A stretch of 64,000 bases of DNA. Source: Paludibacteraceae bacterium. GTDB taxonomy: Bacteria > Bacteroidota > Bacteroidia > Bacteroidales > Paludibacteraceae. Each line of letters starts with the position of its first letter. Position 1 is the first letter of the stretch. Location: contig JAEEMG010000058.1 of assembly GCA_016283095.1 (NCBI GenBank), positions 40,252 through 104,251 on the forward strand, written 5' to 3'. Shown here piece by piece: positions 34,638-45,823 of this stretch. The notes beneath the pieces were generated by a model. That model was not told the DNA's origin, did no database searches, and saw only the letters and a list, made by a program, of their open reading frames with translations. The position numbers and the translations under genes are program-made.

Positions 34638-37600
34638 ATGAAACAGAATTTACTTTTAACAACGGCAATGGTGGCCTCGATGTCTTTTGTGCAGGCACAG
34701 GAGATAGCCACCTGGGAAGATTGGGCAAAGTCAGCGATTACGTTTACATTCGATGATGGAGCCAATGAGGTTAACTCACATTCGTGGGCTGCAGAACAAT
34801 TGGACAAATATGGCTTTAAGGCCACATTCTATGTTGTGACTGGATGGACAAGAGATTGGAGTCCATATAAAAGTATTGCACAAAAAGGTCATGAGATCGG
34901 AAGTCATACAGACTCGCATAGTGGTAATTCGGGCGAGTTGGCATCTTCAAAGGCTACTATTGAGCGACAGATTGGTCAACCTTGTTTGACAATAGCTTAT
35001 CCTAACTGTAATGAGATAAGCAACACACTTAGTTATTATATTGGTGGCCGTATTTGTGGTGGACAGACTAACAGTAAGTCGCCATCAAACTTGGCAAGAT
35101 TTGACTGCCAGATTTGTGGAACCCAGGGAGTCAATTCACAGAATCAATTTACAAGCAGATGTTCTGGAGCTAACGGAGGTTGGATGGTATTCCTAATCCA
35201 TGGTATCCAGGGTCGTGAAGCTAATGGCAGCTATTCTCCAACTAGTCCGGATGCATTCACTGGAACATTGCAGTGGTTGAACCAGAACAAGAAGGATTAT
35301 TGGGTATGTACTGCTCGTGACGCTATCATGTATTCTAAGGAGCGTGACAATTCTAAGTTCCAGAAAAAAAGTGGCGACTCATCCAGCGAGACATATACAT
35401 TGACTCATAGCTTGGACAATAAACTTTGTGATTGGAAATATCCATTGTCAGTGCGTGTGCCTATGAAGGACGGATGGTCTGATCTTAAAGTTACTCAAGA
35501 TGAAAAGGAGATTGAGTATGATATTCTTGATGGATATGTATACTTCAAGGCTGTGCCAAATGGTGGAGATATTGTTGTAGGTTCAGGCAAACCAGCTGTT
35601 CCAGATCCAGATTTTACAGTTTCGGCTTCTGCTTCTCAGTATTGCAAAGACTCTACTTACAAGGTGACTTGGACAATGAGTGGCGACGCTGCTGACAGAA
35701 CATATTCACTAAACTGGGGAACAGGTGCAAGCTCAACAGAGATCTCTGTATCTACTGTTAAGGCTTCTTCAGAGTGGGGTGAGACTGCAGATAATCCTTA
35801 TTGGACAGTCGATAATATCTTAACTGATGATGGCAACCATGGTGGAAACAGCCGTTGGGGTTCAATGGGTGGTTCTGACGAATGGGTGGAATTCAGTTTC
35901 GGAAAAACACAAACAGTTGGTGGCATCAAGATTGATGAGTGTACTGAGTATAGCACAATCACAAGTTTTGAGGTTCAATATGACGAGAGTGGTTCATGGA
36001 AGACTGCATATACAGGAAAAACAGTAGGTCATGACTTTAGCGCTACATTTGATCCTGTGTCAACAAGCAAGATGAGAGTATTTATCAAGTCTACTAATGA
36101 TGGCGCCGGATGTAATATCAATTATGTAGAGTTCAGTGGTGTTGCTGGTTATACAATTAAAGATGGTATCAATGCTGCAGGTTCTATTGATTGGAAACCA
36201 AAAGCTGCAGGTACTGGTATGTTGACAATCACAAACTCAAGAGGCAAGGTTTTGGCTCAGACTTCATCTATTAAAGTAGAAAATTGTGGTGGCGGTGGAG
36301 ATGAACCATGTACAGATTGTGGAGGATCTGATCCTCAACCAAATGCTGGAGGTGCTTTCTTTGATGAGAATGGAGCATATTTCGGTCCATCATGTGATGA
36401 TGGAAATGTACAGAAATCAGGTGCATACTATACTGGTGTTTACCCTTCTCCATTCAAAACTTATCTTGGAAAAACAGATGAGGAAATTCAGGGTAAACTA
36501 GATCAACTTTGGAATCACTACTTCAAAGGAAACGACAACAGCAAGGTTTACTATGAAAATGGAAATGAAGCTTACATCAAGGATATCAACAACAATGATG
36601 TACGTTCAGAGGGTCAGTCGTATGGTATGATGATCTGTGTTCAAACAAACCACAAGACAGAGTTCGACAAACTTTGGAAGTTCGCAAAGAATCACATGCT
36701 TCATACATCAGGACAATGGGATGGATATTTCAAGTGGAAATGTAACCCTGACGGTTCTGCTCAGGATGCCAACTGTGCACCTGATGGTGAAATGTACTTC
36801 GTGACTGCTTTGCTTTTGGCAGCAAACCGTTGGAATGAACCTTCTTACTTTAAGGATGCTCAATACAGCTTGTCAAGATTCTGGAAGAATGGCAATGGAT
36901 CATTGTTTAATGAGTCTTATAAGATCATCACATTCCAGCCATACAACTGCTCGAACTTCGGAGACCCTTCTTATGACCTTCCTGCATTTGTAGAATTGTT
37001 CTCAAGATGGTCAGAAAGCAACAATGACAAATGGGAGAGCTGCTTGGCTCCGACTCGTGGACACTTGGAGAAATCATGCCACTCTTCATCAGGTTTGTTC
37101 GCAGACTATTCAGAATTCAATGGTCAGCCAACAACTGGAGGATTCAGTGAAAACTCAAACAAATATATGTACGATGCAATGCGTTGCGCTATGAACGTAG
37201 GTATGGACTATTACTTGTTCGGTGCTGACAAGAAGACACAGAATGCTATGATGACTCGTTTGATCAATCATTTCGAGAAAGATGGTTATTCTCATGCTCG
37301 TTTCAACTGGGACGGAACTGGCGGTTCTGAGTCATACACTCTAGGAGAGTGCGGTGCAAATGCTGTAGGATGCTTCGCTTTGATGGACGATCCAGCAAAT
37401 GATGAAAAGGTTAAGACCAATTTGAAGAAGGCATGGAACGGACAATTGATGACTGGTCAGTATCGCTACTACGATGGTTTGGTTCACTACTTGGCAATGC
37501 TTCACTTGTGTGGAAGCTTCAAGATCTATAAGCCAGCTCCAAGTGTAGAATCGAAGACAATAGAGGTTGCGAAGGTTCCATTTGAGTACAATGGTAACAC

Positions 37601-37907
37601 TTATTCTGAGCAATCATTCTATTCTTTTGAGAAGTGTCAGTTATACAATGTAAAAGTTGTTCTTGCTGATGTTGACAATGTTGACGCAAATGGACTTGTA
37701 ATTGTGCCAAATCCAGCGTCTACACAGATTGAGATTGTGACAGGTGAGGAAATCAAGTCTGTTGAGATCATTGACATGATTGGTAATAAGGTCATTTCGA
37801 CAAGCGAGTCGGTTATCAATGTCTCAGCACTTCCTGCTGGAGTATATATGGCAGTGATTTCTACTGAAAAAGCTCAATTTATCAAGAAAGTTATGATCAA
37901 AAGATAA
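34638..37907 (+). CDS. Secreted CE4-CBM32-like-GH8 enzyme with T9SS domain
   Basis: 1089 residues. Signal peptide 1-20. Polysaccharide deacetylase (CE4/NodB) about 30-240: TFDDG at 37-41 and HTDSH at 90-94 give the metal triad. About 360-510 is an F5/8-type (CBM32-like) module (WTVDNILTDDG, WVEFSFGKTQTVGGIKI). A Cys/Gly linker (DEPCTDCGGSDPQP) leads into GH8 at about 580-965, with the acid Glu658 in VRSEGQSYGMM and APDGE around Asp716. This context matches reducing-end xylose-releasing exo-oligoxylanases (Rex) better than cellulase GH8. About 1010-1089 is a T9SS type A domain (IVPNPASTQIEI). Likely removes acetyl groups and trims xylo-oligosaccharides outside the cell. Its GH8 is a near copy of that at 41690-42870. 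Confidence 0.88.
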   Translation: MKQNLLLTTAMVASMSFVQAQEIATWEDWAKSAITFTFDDGANEVNSHSWAAEQLDKYGFKATFYVVTGWTRDWSPYKSIAQKGHEIGSHTDSHSGNSGELASSKATIERQIGQPCLTIAYPNCNEISNTLSYYIGGRICGGQTNSKSPSNLARFDCQICGTQGVNSQNQFTSRCSGANGGWMVFLIHGIQGREANGSYSPTSPDAFTGTLQWLNQNKKDYWVCTARDAIMYSKERDNSKFQKKSGDSSSETYTLTHSLDNKLCDWKYPLSVRVPMKDGWSDLKVTQDEKEIEYDILDGYVYFKAVPNGGDIVVGSGKPAVPDPDFTVSASASQYCKDSTYKVTWTMSGDAADRTYSLNWGTGASSTEISVSTVKASSEWGETADNPYWTVDNILTDDGNHGGNSRWGSMGGSDEWVEFSFGKTQTVGGIKIDECTEYSTITSFEVQYDESGSWKTAYTGKTVGHDFSATFDPVSTSKMRVFIKSTNDGAGCNINYVEFSGVAGYTIKDGINAAGSIDWKPKAAGTGMLTITNSRGKVLAQTSSIKVENCGGGGDEPCTDCGGSDPQPNAGGAFFDENGAYFGPSCDDGNVQKSGAYYTGVYPSPFKTYLGKTDEEIQGKLDQLWNHYFKGNDNSKVYYENGNEAYIKDINNNDVRSEGQSYGMMICVQTNHKTEFDKLWKFAKNHMLHTSGQWDGYFKWKCNPDGSAQDANCAPDGEMYFVTALLLAANRWNEPSYFKDAQYSLSRFWKNGNGSLFNESYKIITFQPYNCSNFGDPSYDLPAFVELFSRWSESNNDKWESCLAPTRGHLEKSCHSSSGLFADYSEFNGQPTTGGFSENSNKYMYDAMRCAMNVGMDYYLFGADKKTQNAMMTRLINHFEKDGYSHARFNWDGTGGSESYTLGECGANAVGCFALMDDPANDEKVKTNLKKAWNGQLMTGQYRYYDGLVHYLAMLHLCGSFKIYKPAPSVESKTIEVAKVPFEYNGNTYSEQSFYSFEKCQLYNVKVVLADVDNVDANGLVIVPNPASTQIEIVTGEEIKSVEIIDMIGNKVISTSESVINVSALPAGVYMAVISTEKAQFIKKVMIKR
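36340..37530 (+). repeat. GH8-encoding duplicated segment, copy 1
   Basis: Matches 41690-42870 closely. Includes a 110-bp stretch (37179-37288 against 42515-42624) that I compared base by base without a difference. Similarity stops at the linkers on both sides. Confidence 0.85.
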
Positions 37908-37914
37908 AAAAAAT

Positions 37915-37946
37915 GTGTTATGACGGTGATATTACCGTCATAACAC
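37915..37946 (+). terminator. Hairpin after the CE4-GH8 gene
   Basis: Perfect 13-bp stem GTGTTATGACGGT / ACCGTCATAACAC, 6-nt loop, followed by TTATATTT. It is 36 nt before the next start, so it may attenuate rather than fully stop transcription into the GH11 gene. Confidence 0.75.
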
Positions 37947-37981
37947 TTATATTTGGAATTGAATCTATAACTTAAAACGCT

Positions 37982-39460
37982 ATGAGACCAATTCCAACAC
38001 TCATATTATTAACAGTATATCTTTTATCAAATGTGTTTTCTGCATTTGCAGTAGACCCATGTGATATGGATACGAAATTGAGTGGAGGAACAGTCTATAC
38101 AAAAAGTGATAATTACCCTCTCGACAATGGGTTCAACTGTGAACTCTGGTATAAAGGTAAAAATGGCAAGGTCACAGTTTATGATGATGCTGATTGCGCT
38201 TTCAAAGCGGAATGGAATGAGTCGGGTGATTTTATTGCGAGAGTCGGGTATTTTTGGGGAAAGGAGGAAGAGAATACTCCATCTTATAAAGATTTAGATG
38301 GTGATATTCATGCTGAATACTCTTATACGAAAACAGGTTCGAGCTACGACTATTCATTGATTGGTGTATATGGTTGGTCGAAGGACCCATTGGTTGAATT
38401 CTATATTTGTGATGACTCATACAATCGTATGACTGATCCTTGGAATACGACAAAAGTTGGCTCAGCCGTAATTGATGGCGCGACATATAACATCTACAAA
38501 GGTACGATGATGAACATGCCATCGGTTTTGAAAGACACCGATAATTTCACGCAGGTGTTTTCTATTCGTCAGGGTGGCACACGCAAATGTGGACATATTT
38601 CCGTCTCTGAACATTTCAGAGCATGGGAAAAACTGGGAATAAAGACTGGCCCTCTTTATGATTGCAAGATCGCAATTGAGACAGGAGGCGACAAAGGAAC
38701 CATTGATTATCATTATGCCACTATGTGGATTGGAGACGAGAATGGTCCTTTTATTCCAGAAGAGAGAGCTCCGTTCAAGGATACTATCGCAATTCCTGGT
38801 ATTGTTGAGGCCGAGGATTATGATAAGGGTGGTTATAACGTGGCTTATTATGATTCAGACCGTAAGAATGATGGGGCGGTTTACAGAAATGATGGTGTAG
38901 ACATTGTTGAAACTTCTGATGGTTATGCTGTCGGATACACAAAAAAAGGGGAGTGGTTGGAATACACCATAAATGTTGATGATGATGATGAGTATACCGT
39001 TGAGGCAAGTATGGCGAATGGAAACTCTGCTCCTAAGATTGATTTGATATTTGATGGTCAGGATACTTGCTCTTTGACTGGCAAAAGTATAAGGAATGAT
39101 TGGGACACTTATACGTTGGCTGAGGGTAAGGTGACATTGACAGAGGGAGTTCATACAATGAGATTGGTGTTCAATAATGATTATACGAATATTGATTTCG
39201 TTGATTTCAAATCGACAAAAACGATTCATGAAATGGATTCCTCAGTTCCTGCGTTTGAATTAGTTTACGATAACAACACTATTAAGGTGATCTCTTTGAA
39301 CGACGTTAAACGAATCAGATTGGTTGATATGACAGGATTGCTGATATCTGATGTGGAGGGAGACGTCTTGAATGTAGAATTTGTAAGGACTGGTGTTTAC
39401 GTTGTAGTTGCTGCCACTTCAAATGGAGAGCATTACAAGAAGGTAAACATAGTGAAATAA
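37982..39460 (+). CDS. Secreted GH11 xylanase with CBM6 and T9SS-like end
   Basis: 492 residues. Signal peptide about 1-23 (ends AFA, then VDPC). GH11 about 25-255: SYDYSLIGVYGWSKDPLVEFYI with nucleophile Glu139, FSIRQGGTRKCGHISVSEHFRAWEKLG, and KIAIETGGDKG with the predicted acid/base Glu233, where classical GH11 reads VEGY. CBM6 about 268-405 (IVEAEDYDKGGYNVAYYD, VGYTKKGEWLEYTINV, YTNIDFVDF). The end (IRLVDMTGLLISDVEG ... RTGVYVVVAATSNGEHYKKVNIV) is T9SS-like but lacks the NPAS motif. Endo-1,4-beta-xylanase outside the cell. Homologous to the second half of the GH11 pair in the next gene. Confidence 0.87.
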   Translation: MRPIPTLILLTVYLLSNVFSAFAVDPCDMDTKLSGGTVYTKSDNYPLDNGFNCELWYKGKNGKVTVYDDADCAFKAEWNESGDFIARVGYFWGKEEENTPSYKDLDGDIHAEYSYTKTGSSYDYSLIGVYGWSKDPLVEFYICDDSYNRMTDPWNTTKVGSAVIDGATYNIYKGTMMNMPSVLKDTDNFTQVFSIRQGGTRKCGHISVSEHFRAWEKLGIKTGPLYDCKIAIETGGDKGTIDYHYATMWIGDENGPFIPEERAPFKDTIAIPGIVEAEDYDKGGYNVAYYDSDRKNDGAVYRNDGVDIVETSDGYAVGYTKKGEWLEYTINVDDDDEYTVEASMANGNSAPKIDLIFDGQDTCSLTGKSIRNDWDTYTLAEGKVTLTEGVHTMRLVFNNDYTNIDFVDFKSTKTIHEMDSSVPAFELVYDNNTIKVISLNDVKRIRLVDMTGLLISDVEGDVLNVEFVRTGVYVVVAATSNGEHYKKVNIVK

Positions 39461-39474
39461 AACTCTTTAATTGC

Positions 39475-39539
39475 CAAACAGAAATATATTGTCTGTTTGA
39501 GGATACAACTTGAATTAAAATGATAGTCAGCGGACTATC
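39475..39539 (+). other. Two hairpins before the polyenzyme gene
   Basis: CAAACAGA / TCTGTTTG at 39475-39499 and GATAGTC-AGCG-GACTATC at 39522-39539. They lie between the two xylanase genes in a 105-nt spacer without a TAnnTTTG box; they may act as leader structure or a weak terminator. Confidence 0.4.
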
Positions 39540-39565
39540 CTCTAAACTCTAAATAAAAAAACACA

Positions 39566-42500
39566 ATGAAAATCAATTCTAAACGATTGTTTGGCGCAAT
39601 TGTGGCATCTCTTATGCTGGCGCCGAACTCAGCTTTTGCGGTTGATCCATGTAGCCAGACTACCCAGTTGAGCGGTGGAACAACCATTAGCAACCAGAAT
39701 AAGACTGGTAATACCAGTACTGGTTACCAATATGAAATTTGGCGTGATGGTAATGGCGGTTCATTGACATTGTATCCTAAAGATGCTTGCTTCAAGGCAG
39801 AATGGAACAATGCTGGAGACTATCTTGGCCGAGTTGGTAAAACTTTCAACAATCCTTCTTGGAACAATCTAGGTGGTGATCTTGTGGCTGAATATGCCTA
39901 CAAGAAGAGCGGAAACGATGGTGGTTCTTATTCTTACATTGGAGTTTATGGTTGGATGGACAATCCTCAGATTGAATACTATGTCGTAGACGACTGGTTG
40001 CATGACAGAGGTAATCCAGGTGGTTCTTATATTGGTAAGAACTACGGTACTATCACAGTGGATGGTGATGAGTATGTGGTTTGGTCAGGAACTCGTACAG
40101 GAGCATCTAAGTGGGGAAACTCTACATTTACACAGATTTTCAGTATACGTAAAACACGTCGCCAGTGTGGTACAATCAATGTTTCTGAACACTTCAGACA
40201 GTGGAGCAAGTTGGGCTTGAAACTTGGTAACTTGATGGAGGCTCAAATCTTGGCTGAAGCTGGTGGTGGTTCTGGTTATGTTGATTTTACTTATGCAACT
40301 GTTGAAATTGTTAAGGGAGGTACAAACAATAACGGTGGCAATACAAACAACGGTGGTAACACCAATAATGGTGGCAATAACAACAATGGTGGTGACATCA
40401 ACAATGGTGGCACAAACAATGGTGGTTCGTCTAGTTCAGAGCCTATTGATCCATGCTCAAAGAAAGACAAATACACTGGTGGTACAAAAGTCACAAAAAA
40501 TGGAATCCAGAACATAGGAAACGGATACAACTATGAGCTTTGGAGAGAAAATGAAGGTCAGGGTTCAATGACATTCTTCGGAGGTGACGCTGATTGTGCT
40601 TTCAAGGCTGAGTGGGGTAATTCGGGAGACTATCTAGCTCGTGTGGGTTACTATGATGGTAGCGCAAAAAAGAGCTATAAGGATCTTGGTGACATCACTG
40701 CTGATTACAACTATACTAAGACTGGTAATGCTGGTGGATACTCATACATCGGTGTTTATGGTTGGACAAAAGAGCCATTGATTGAGTACTATATTGTAGA
40801 TGACTCATACAATGGAATGGGCACTCCATATGGTTCACAGCAGGTTGGTAGCTATACGGTCGACGGTGCTACTTATAAATTGTATAAGGGTATGCGTTAC
40901 AATGCAGCCAACATTACTGGTACAAATTGTGACTTCCCTCAGGTGTTCGCAGTACGTTCTTCTGCTCGTACTTGTGGCCACATTTCAGTAAGTGAACACT
41001 TCAAGAATTGGGAACGCAATGGCATCAACCTAGGTGGTGTATACGATTGTAAGATTGTGTGTGAAGCTGGTGGTGGTCAAGGTTCAATCGAGTACACTTA
41101 CGCAACTATGACATGGAAAGGACAGTCTGGTCATGGAGGTTCTTCTACTCCTGCAGAACCAACTGAGCCAGAAGAGCCATACAAGGGAGCAATTGCAATA
41201 CCTGGCAAACTTGAGTGTGAGAATTACGATAAGGGAGGTAATGGATTTGGTTACTATGACACTGATGATGAGAACGAAGGCAGTCAGTATCGTGAAGATG
41301 GTGTTGATATCGTAAAGGTTTCAGGTGGATATGCAGTAGGTTATACTGCAGCTTCTGAGTGGTTGAAGTATACAATCAATGTTGAGGAGGATGGTGAGTA
41401 TAATTTTGGCGCATATATGGCAAACGGAAGCACTGATCCTGAGGTTTCTATAGAGATTGACGGAAAGAAGGCCGTTTCTTTCACAGGTACAGGAAAGGGT
41501 GATTGGGATACTTATACATTGACTAAGGGTAAAATCACACTATCAAAGGGTGCGCATACTCTAAAAATAAAGTTTGATAACGATTACACTAATATCGATT
41601 ATATCGAATTCTCTAAGGGTGATATTGGTGGAGATGAACCATGCACAGATTGTGGTGGAGATGATCCTCAGCCTATAACTGGAGGAACAACATTCTTCGA
41701 TGAGAATGGAGCTTATTTCGGACCTTCATGTGATAATGGCAATGTACAGAAATCAGGTGCATACTATACTGGTGTTTACCCTTCTCCTTTCAAAACTTAT
41801 CTTGGTAAAACAGATGAGGAGATTCAGAAAAAACTTGATCAACTTTGGGATCACTACTTCAAAGGCGACAACAACAGTAAAGTCTACTATGAAAATGGTA
41901 ACGAAGCTTATATCAAAGACATCAACAATAATGATGTCCGTTCAGAGGGTCAGTCATATGGTATGATGATCTGTGTTCAGACAAACCATAAGACAGAGTT
42001 CGATAAACTTTGGAAGTTCGCTAAGAGCCATATGCTTCACACTTCAGGACAGTGGGAAGGCTACTTCAAGTGGAAGTGTAACCCAGACGGTTCTGCACAG
42101 GATGCTAACTGTGCTCCTGACGGTGAAATGTATTTCGTGACTTCATTGCTTTTGGCTGCAAACCGTTGGAATGAGCCTTCTTACTTGAAGGACGCTCAAT
42201 ACTGTCTGTCAAGATTCTGGAAGAATGGCAATGGATCATTGTTTAACGAATCATACAAGATCATCACATTCCAGCCTTATAACTGTTCGAACTTTGGAGA
42301 CCCTTCTTACGACCTTCCTGCTTTCATTGAGTTGTTCGCAAGATGGTCTGACACGAACAACGATAAATGGGAGAGCTGCTTGGCACCGACTCGTGGACAC
42401 TTGGAGAAATCATGCCACTCTTCATCAGGTTTGTTTGCTGATTACTCTGAATTTAATGGTCAGCCAACAACTGGAGGATTCAGTTCAAACTCTAACAAGT

Positions 42501-43249
42501 ACATGTATGATGCGATGCGTTGCGCTATGAACGTAGGTATGGACTATTACTTGTTCGGTGCTGACAAGAAGACACAGAATGCTATGATGACTCGTTTGAT
42601 CAATCATTTCGAGAAAGATGGTTACTCTCACGCTCGTTTCAACTGGGACGGTACTGGAGGTTCTGAGTCGTACACTCTAGGAGAGTGCGGTGCAAATGCT
42701 GTAGGATGCTTTGCTTTGATGGACGACCCTGCAAATGATGAAAAGGTTAAGACCAATTTGAAGAAGGCATGGAACGGACAATTGATGACTGGTCAGTACC
42801 GTTACTACGATGGATTGGTTCACTACTTGGCAATGCTTCACTTGTGTGGAAGCTTCAAGATCTATAAGCCAACACCAGAATTTACAGAGAAAGAGGTTGT
42901 TCTTAACAAGTCTCCATATGAATACAATGGCGTAGCTTATACAGAGAACACTACAATTGATTCATTCGAGGATTGTAAGTTGTTCAAGGTTAATATCGTA
43001 GTAGATCCATCAGATGTTGAGGATGTCAATGCAAATGGTGTTGTTATCGCTCCTAATCCAGCAAGTGATGCAATCAATGTAATTGCTGAGGATCTTGAGT
43101 CTGTTAAGATTGTTGACATGTTAGGCCGCACAGTTGCAGTTTCAACTGAGGCTACTGTTAATGTATCTAATCTTCCTGCTGGTACTTACGCAGTTGTTGT
43201 TAAGACTTCTGCTGCAGAGGTAGTGAAGAAAATCAATGTATTGAAATAG
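39566..43249 (+). CDS. Polyenzyme GH11-GH11-CBM6-GH8 with T9SS domain
   Basis: 1227 residues. Signal peptide about 1-26 (AFA|VDPC). First GH11 about 28-245: nucleophile Glu137 in NPQIEYYVV, acid/base Glu231 in AEAGGGSG. Asn/Gly linker 250-289. Second GH11 about 293-520: Glu407 in PLIEYYIV, Glu500 in CEAGGGQG. Pro/Glu linker, then CBM6 about 540-690 (KLECENYDKGGNGFGYYD, YTNIDYIEF). DEPCTDCGGDDPQP linker, then GH8 about 710-1125 with Glu794 in VRSEGQSYGMM and APDGE around Asp852 (Rex-like). T9SS domain about 1150-1227 (VIAPNPASDAINVI ... LPAGTYAVVVKT). One chain could cut xylan internally and release xylose from the fragments' reducing ends. Apparently intact. Confidence 0.9.
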   Translation: MKINSKRLFGAIVASLMLAPNSAFAVDPCSQTTQLSGGTTISNQNKTGNTSTGYQYEIWRDGNGGSLTLYPKDACFKAEWNNAGDYLGRVGKTFNNPSWNNLGGDLVAEYAYKKSGNDGGSYSYIGVYGWMDNPQIEYYVVDDWLHDRGNPGGSYIGKNYGTITVDGDEYVVWSGTRTGASKWGNSTFTQIFSIRKTRRQCGTINVSEHFRQWSKLGLKLGNLMEAQILAEAGGGSGYVDFTYATVEIVKGGTNNNGGNTNNGGNTNNGGNNNNGGDINNGGTNNGGSSSSEPIDPCSKKDKYTGGTKVTKNGIQNIGNGYNYELWRENEGQGSMTFFGGDADCAFKAEWGNSGDYLARVGYYDGSAKKSYKDLGDITADYNYTKTGNAGGYSYIGVYGWTKEPLIEYYIVDDSYNGMGTPYGSQQVGSYTVDGATYKLYKGMRYNAANITGTNCDFPQVFAVRSSARTCGHISVSEHFKNWERNGINLGGVYDCKIVCEAGGGQGSIEYTYATMTWKGQSGHGGSSTPAEPTEPEEPYKGAIAIPGKLECENYDKGGNGFGYYDTDDENEGSQYREDGVDIVKVSGGYAVGYTAASEWLKYTINVEEDGEYNFGAYMANGSTDPEVSIEIDGKKAVSFTGTGKGDWDTYTLTKGKITLSKGAHTLKIKFDNDYTNIDYIEFSKGDIGGDEPCTDCGGDDPQPITGGTTFFDENGAYFGPSCDNGNVQKSGAYYTGVYPSPFKTYLGKTDEEIQKKLDQLWDHYFKGDNNSKVYYENGNEAYIKDINNNDVRSEGQSYGMMICVQTNHKTEFDKLWKFAKSHMLHTSGQWEGYFKWKCNPDGSAQDANCAPDGEMYFVTSLLLAANRWNEPSYLKDAQYCLSRFWKNGNGSLFNESYKIITFQPYNCSNFGDPSYDLPAFIELFARWSDTNNDKWESCLAPTRGHLEKSCHSSSGLFADYSEFNGQPTTGGFSSNSNKYMYDAMRCAMNVGMDYYLFGADKKTQNAMMTRLINHFEKDGYSHARFNWDGTGGSESYTLGECGANAVGCFALMDDPANDEKVKTNLKKAWNGQLMTGQYRYYDGLVHYLAMLHLCGSFKIYKPTPEFTEKEVVLNKSPYEYNGVAYTENTTIDSFEDCKLFKVNIVVDPSDVEDVNANGVVIAPNPASDAINVIAEDLESVKIVDMLGRTVAVSTEATVNVSNLPAGTYAVVVKTSAAEVVKKINVLK
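40321..40428 (+). repeat. 18-bp tandem repeat coding an Asn/Gly linker
   Basis: About six degenerate units of an 18-bp repeat (core AACAATGGTGGC) encoding NNGGNx repeats between the two GH11 domains. Frames on other strands here are artefacts of the repeat. Confidence 0.75.
41690..42870 (+). repeat. GH8-encoding duplicated segment, copy 2
   Basis: Counterpart of 36340-37530. The identical tract 42515-42624 lies near its centre. Confidence 0.85.
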
Positions 43250-43320
43250 AATGCGTTTTTGACATAGAAACAATCTTACAAACACGTTGTTTCAAAAGTC
43301 TAGTTAGTTTTAGATTGATA

Positions 43321-43358
43321 GAGTGCGTTTTCGGAGAGAAAGCGCACTCTTCTTTTTT
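43321..43358 (+). terminator. Terminator after the polyenzyme gene
   Basis: 12-bp stem GAGTGCGTTTTC / GAAAGCGCACTC (one G-T pair), 5-nt loop, then TTCTTTTTT. A weaker hairpin GAAACAA / TTGTTTC precedes it at 43267-43293. Confidence 0.8.
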
Positions 43359-43375
43359 GAAAATAGATTAATTCG

Positions 43376-43383
43376 TATTTTTG
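43376..43383 (+). promoter_or_regulatory. Minus-7 box for the ankyrin gene
   Basis: TATTTTTG, 32 nt before the ATG at 43415. The T tract of the preceding terminator would supply a poor minus-33 box. Confidence 0.4.
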
Positions 43384-43414
43384 TCTGTATATATTTTATC
43401 TTATTTGTTGAAGT

Positions 43415-44074
43415 ATGAAAAAACTCTTTAATGCAATACGCTCGGAAAGTTTTGATGAAGTGAAAAAGATAATTGATTCTAAACCTGATTTGGTGAACTG
43501 CATAGCAAAACAACCGCCAAAAAAGGATGACGGACAATCTCCATTACAGGTGGCATTGAAAGTTGGTGCTTTTGACATTTGTGACTATCTTATTGATAAC
43601 GGTGCGGATTTGAATTTTATGGAATATGAATCTTGTAATGAGTGGAGAACTCCTGTTATACATGATGCCATAAATGCGGCTGTTATGTGTAGCAGAAGGA
43701 ATGCTTATGAAAGTGACAATGGAGTTCACAAGTTGAAGCTTTTCTCTACAGAAGAGAAAGCCGACACGGCATTCTCGATATTAAAACGAATGTTGGAACT
43801 AGGAGCGGATGTAAATAAGGTAGATTCTTATGGAAATTCTGCTATTTGGAGATTCTGTTTGCAGGCAAATCAGATCCTGCCGACATATAATTATAACACT
43901 CATGTTGAGGATAACAACAGATTGTTTACTCCAGAATTACAGTCAGATCTGTTTAGAATTCTAAAAGCATTATGTGATCATGGAGCGGATTTGAATTATG
44001 TACGTCCTAAAATAGAAAAAACTGTAAAAGAACATTTCTGTGGTGGATCAATGGCTAAATTATTGGCAATGTGA
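43415..44074 (+). CDS. Ankyrin-repeat protein
   Basis: 219 residues, no signal peptide. Ankyrin units: SPLQVALKVGAFDICDYLIDNGADLNF near 50-75, AFSILKRMLELGADVNKVDSYGNSAIWRFC near 125-155, and LFRILKALCDHGADLNYV near 185-205. Probably a cytoplasmic protein-interaction module; partner unknown. Single gene between two terminators. Confidence 0.85.
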   Translation: MKKLFNAIRSESFDEVKKIIDSKPDLVNCIAKQPPKKDDGQSPLQVALKVGAFDICDYLIDNGADLNFMEYESCNEWRTPVIHDAINAAVMCSRRNAYESDNGVHKLKLFSTEEKADTAFSILKRMLELGADVNKVDSYGNSAIWRFCLQANQILPTYNYNTHVEDNNRLFTPELQSDLFRILKALCDHGADLNYVRPKIEKTVKEHFCGGSMAKLLAM

Positions 44075-44076
44075 GT

Positions 44077-44112
44077 AAAAAAACGGTCGGAACGAATGTC
44101 CCGACCGTTTTT
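44077..44112. terminator. Bidirectional terminator, ankyrin gene and groEL
   Basis: Stem CGGTCGG / CCGACCG flanked by A and T runs (AAAAAAA before, GTTTTTG after), placed between the convergent stops at 44074 and 44162. Confidence 0.85.
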
Positions 44113-44161
44113 GTTTATGTGGTTGCTAATTCAGCATTATGCATTTTTCATTTTGCATTCA

Positions 44162-45811
<1,650 letters not shown>

Positions 45812-45823
45812 TTAATGATTATA

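Noticed and set aside
40263-40530. Frames on both strands over the Asn/Gly linker
   Set aside because: Produced by the 18-bp repeat; the GH11 frame is continuous through it.
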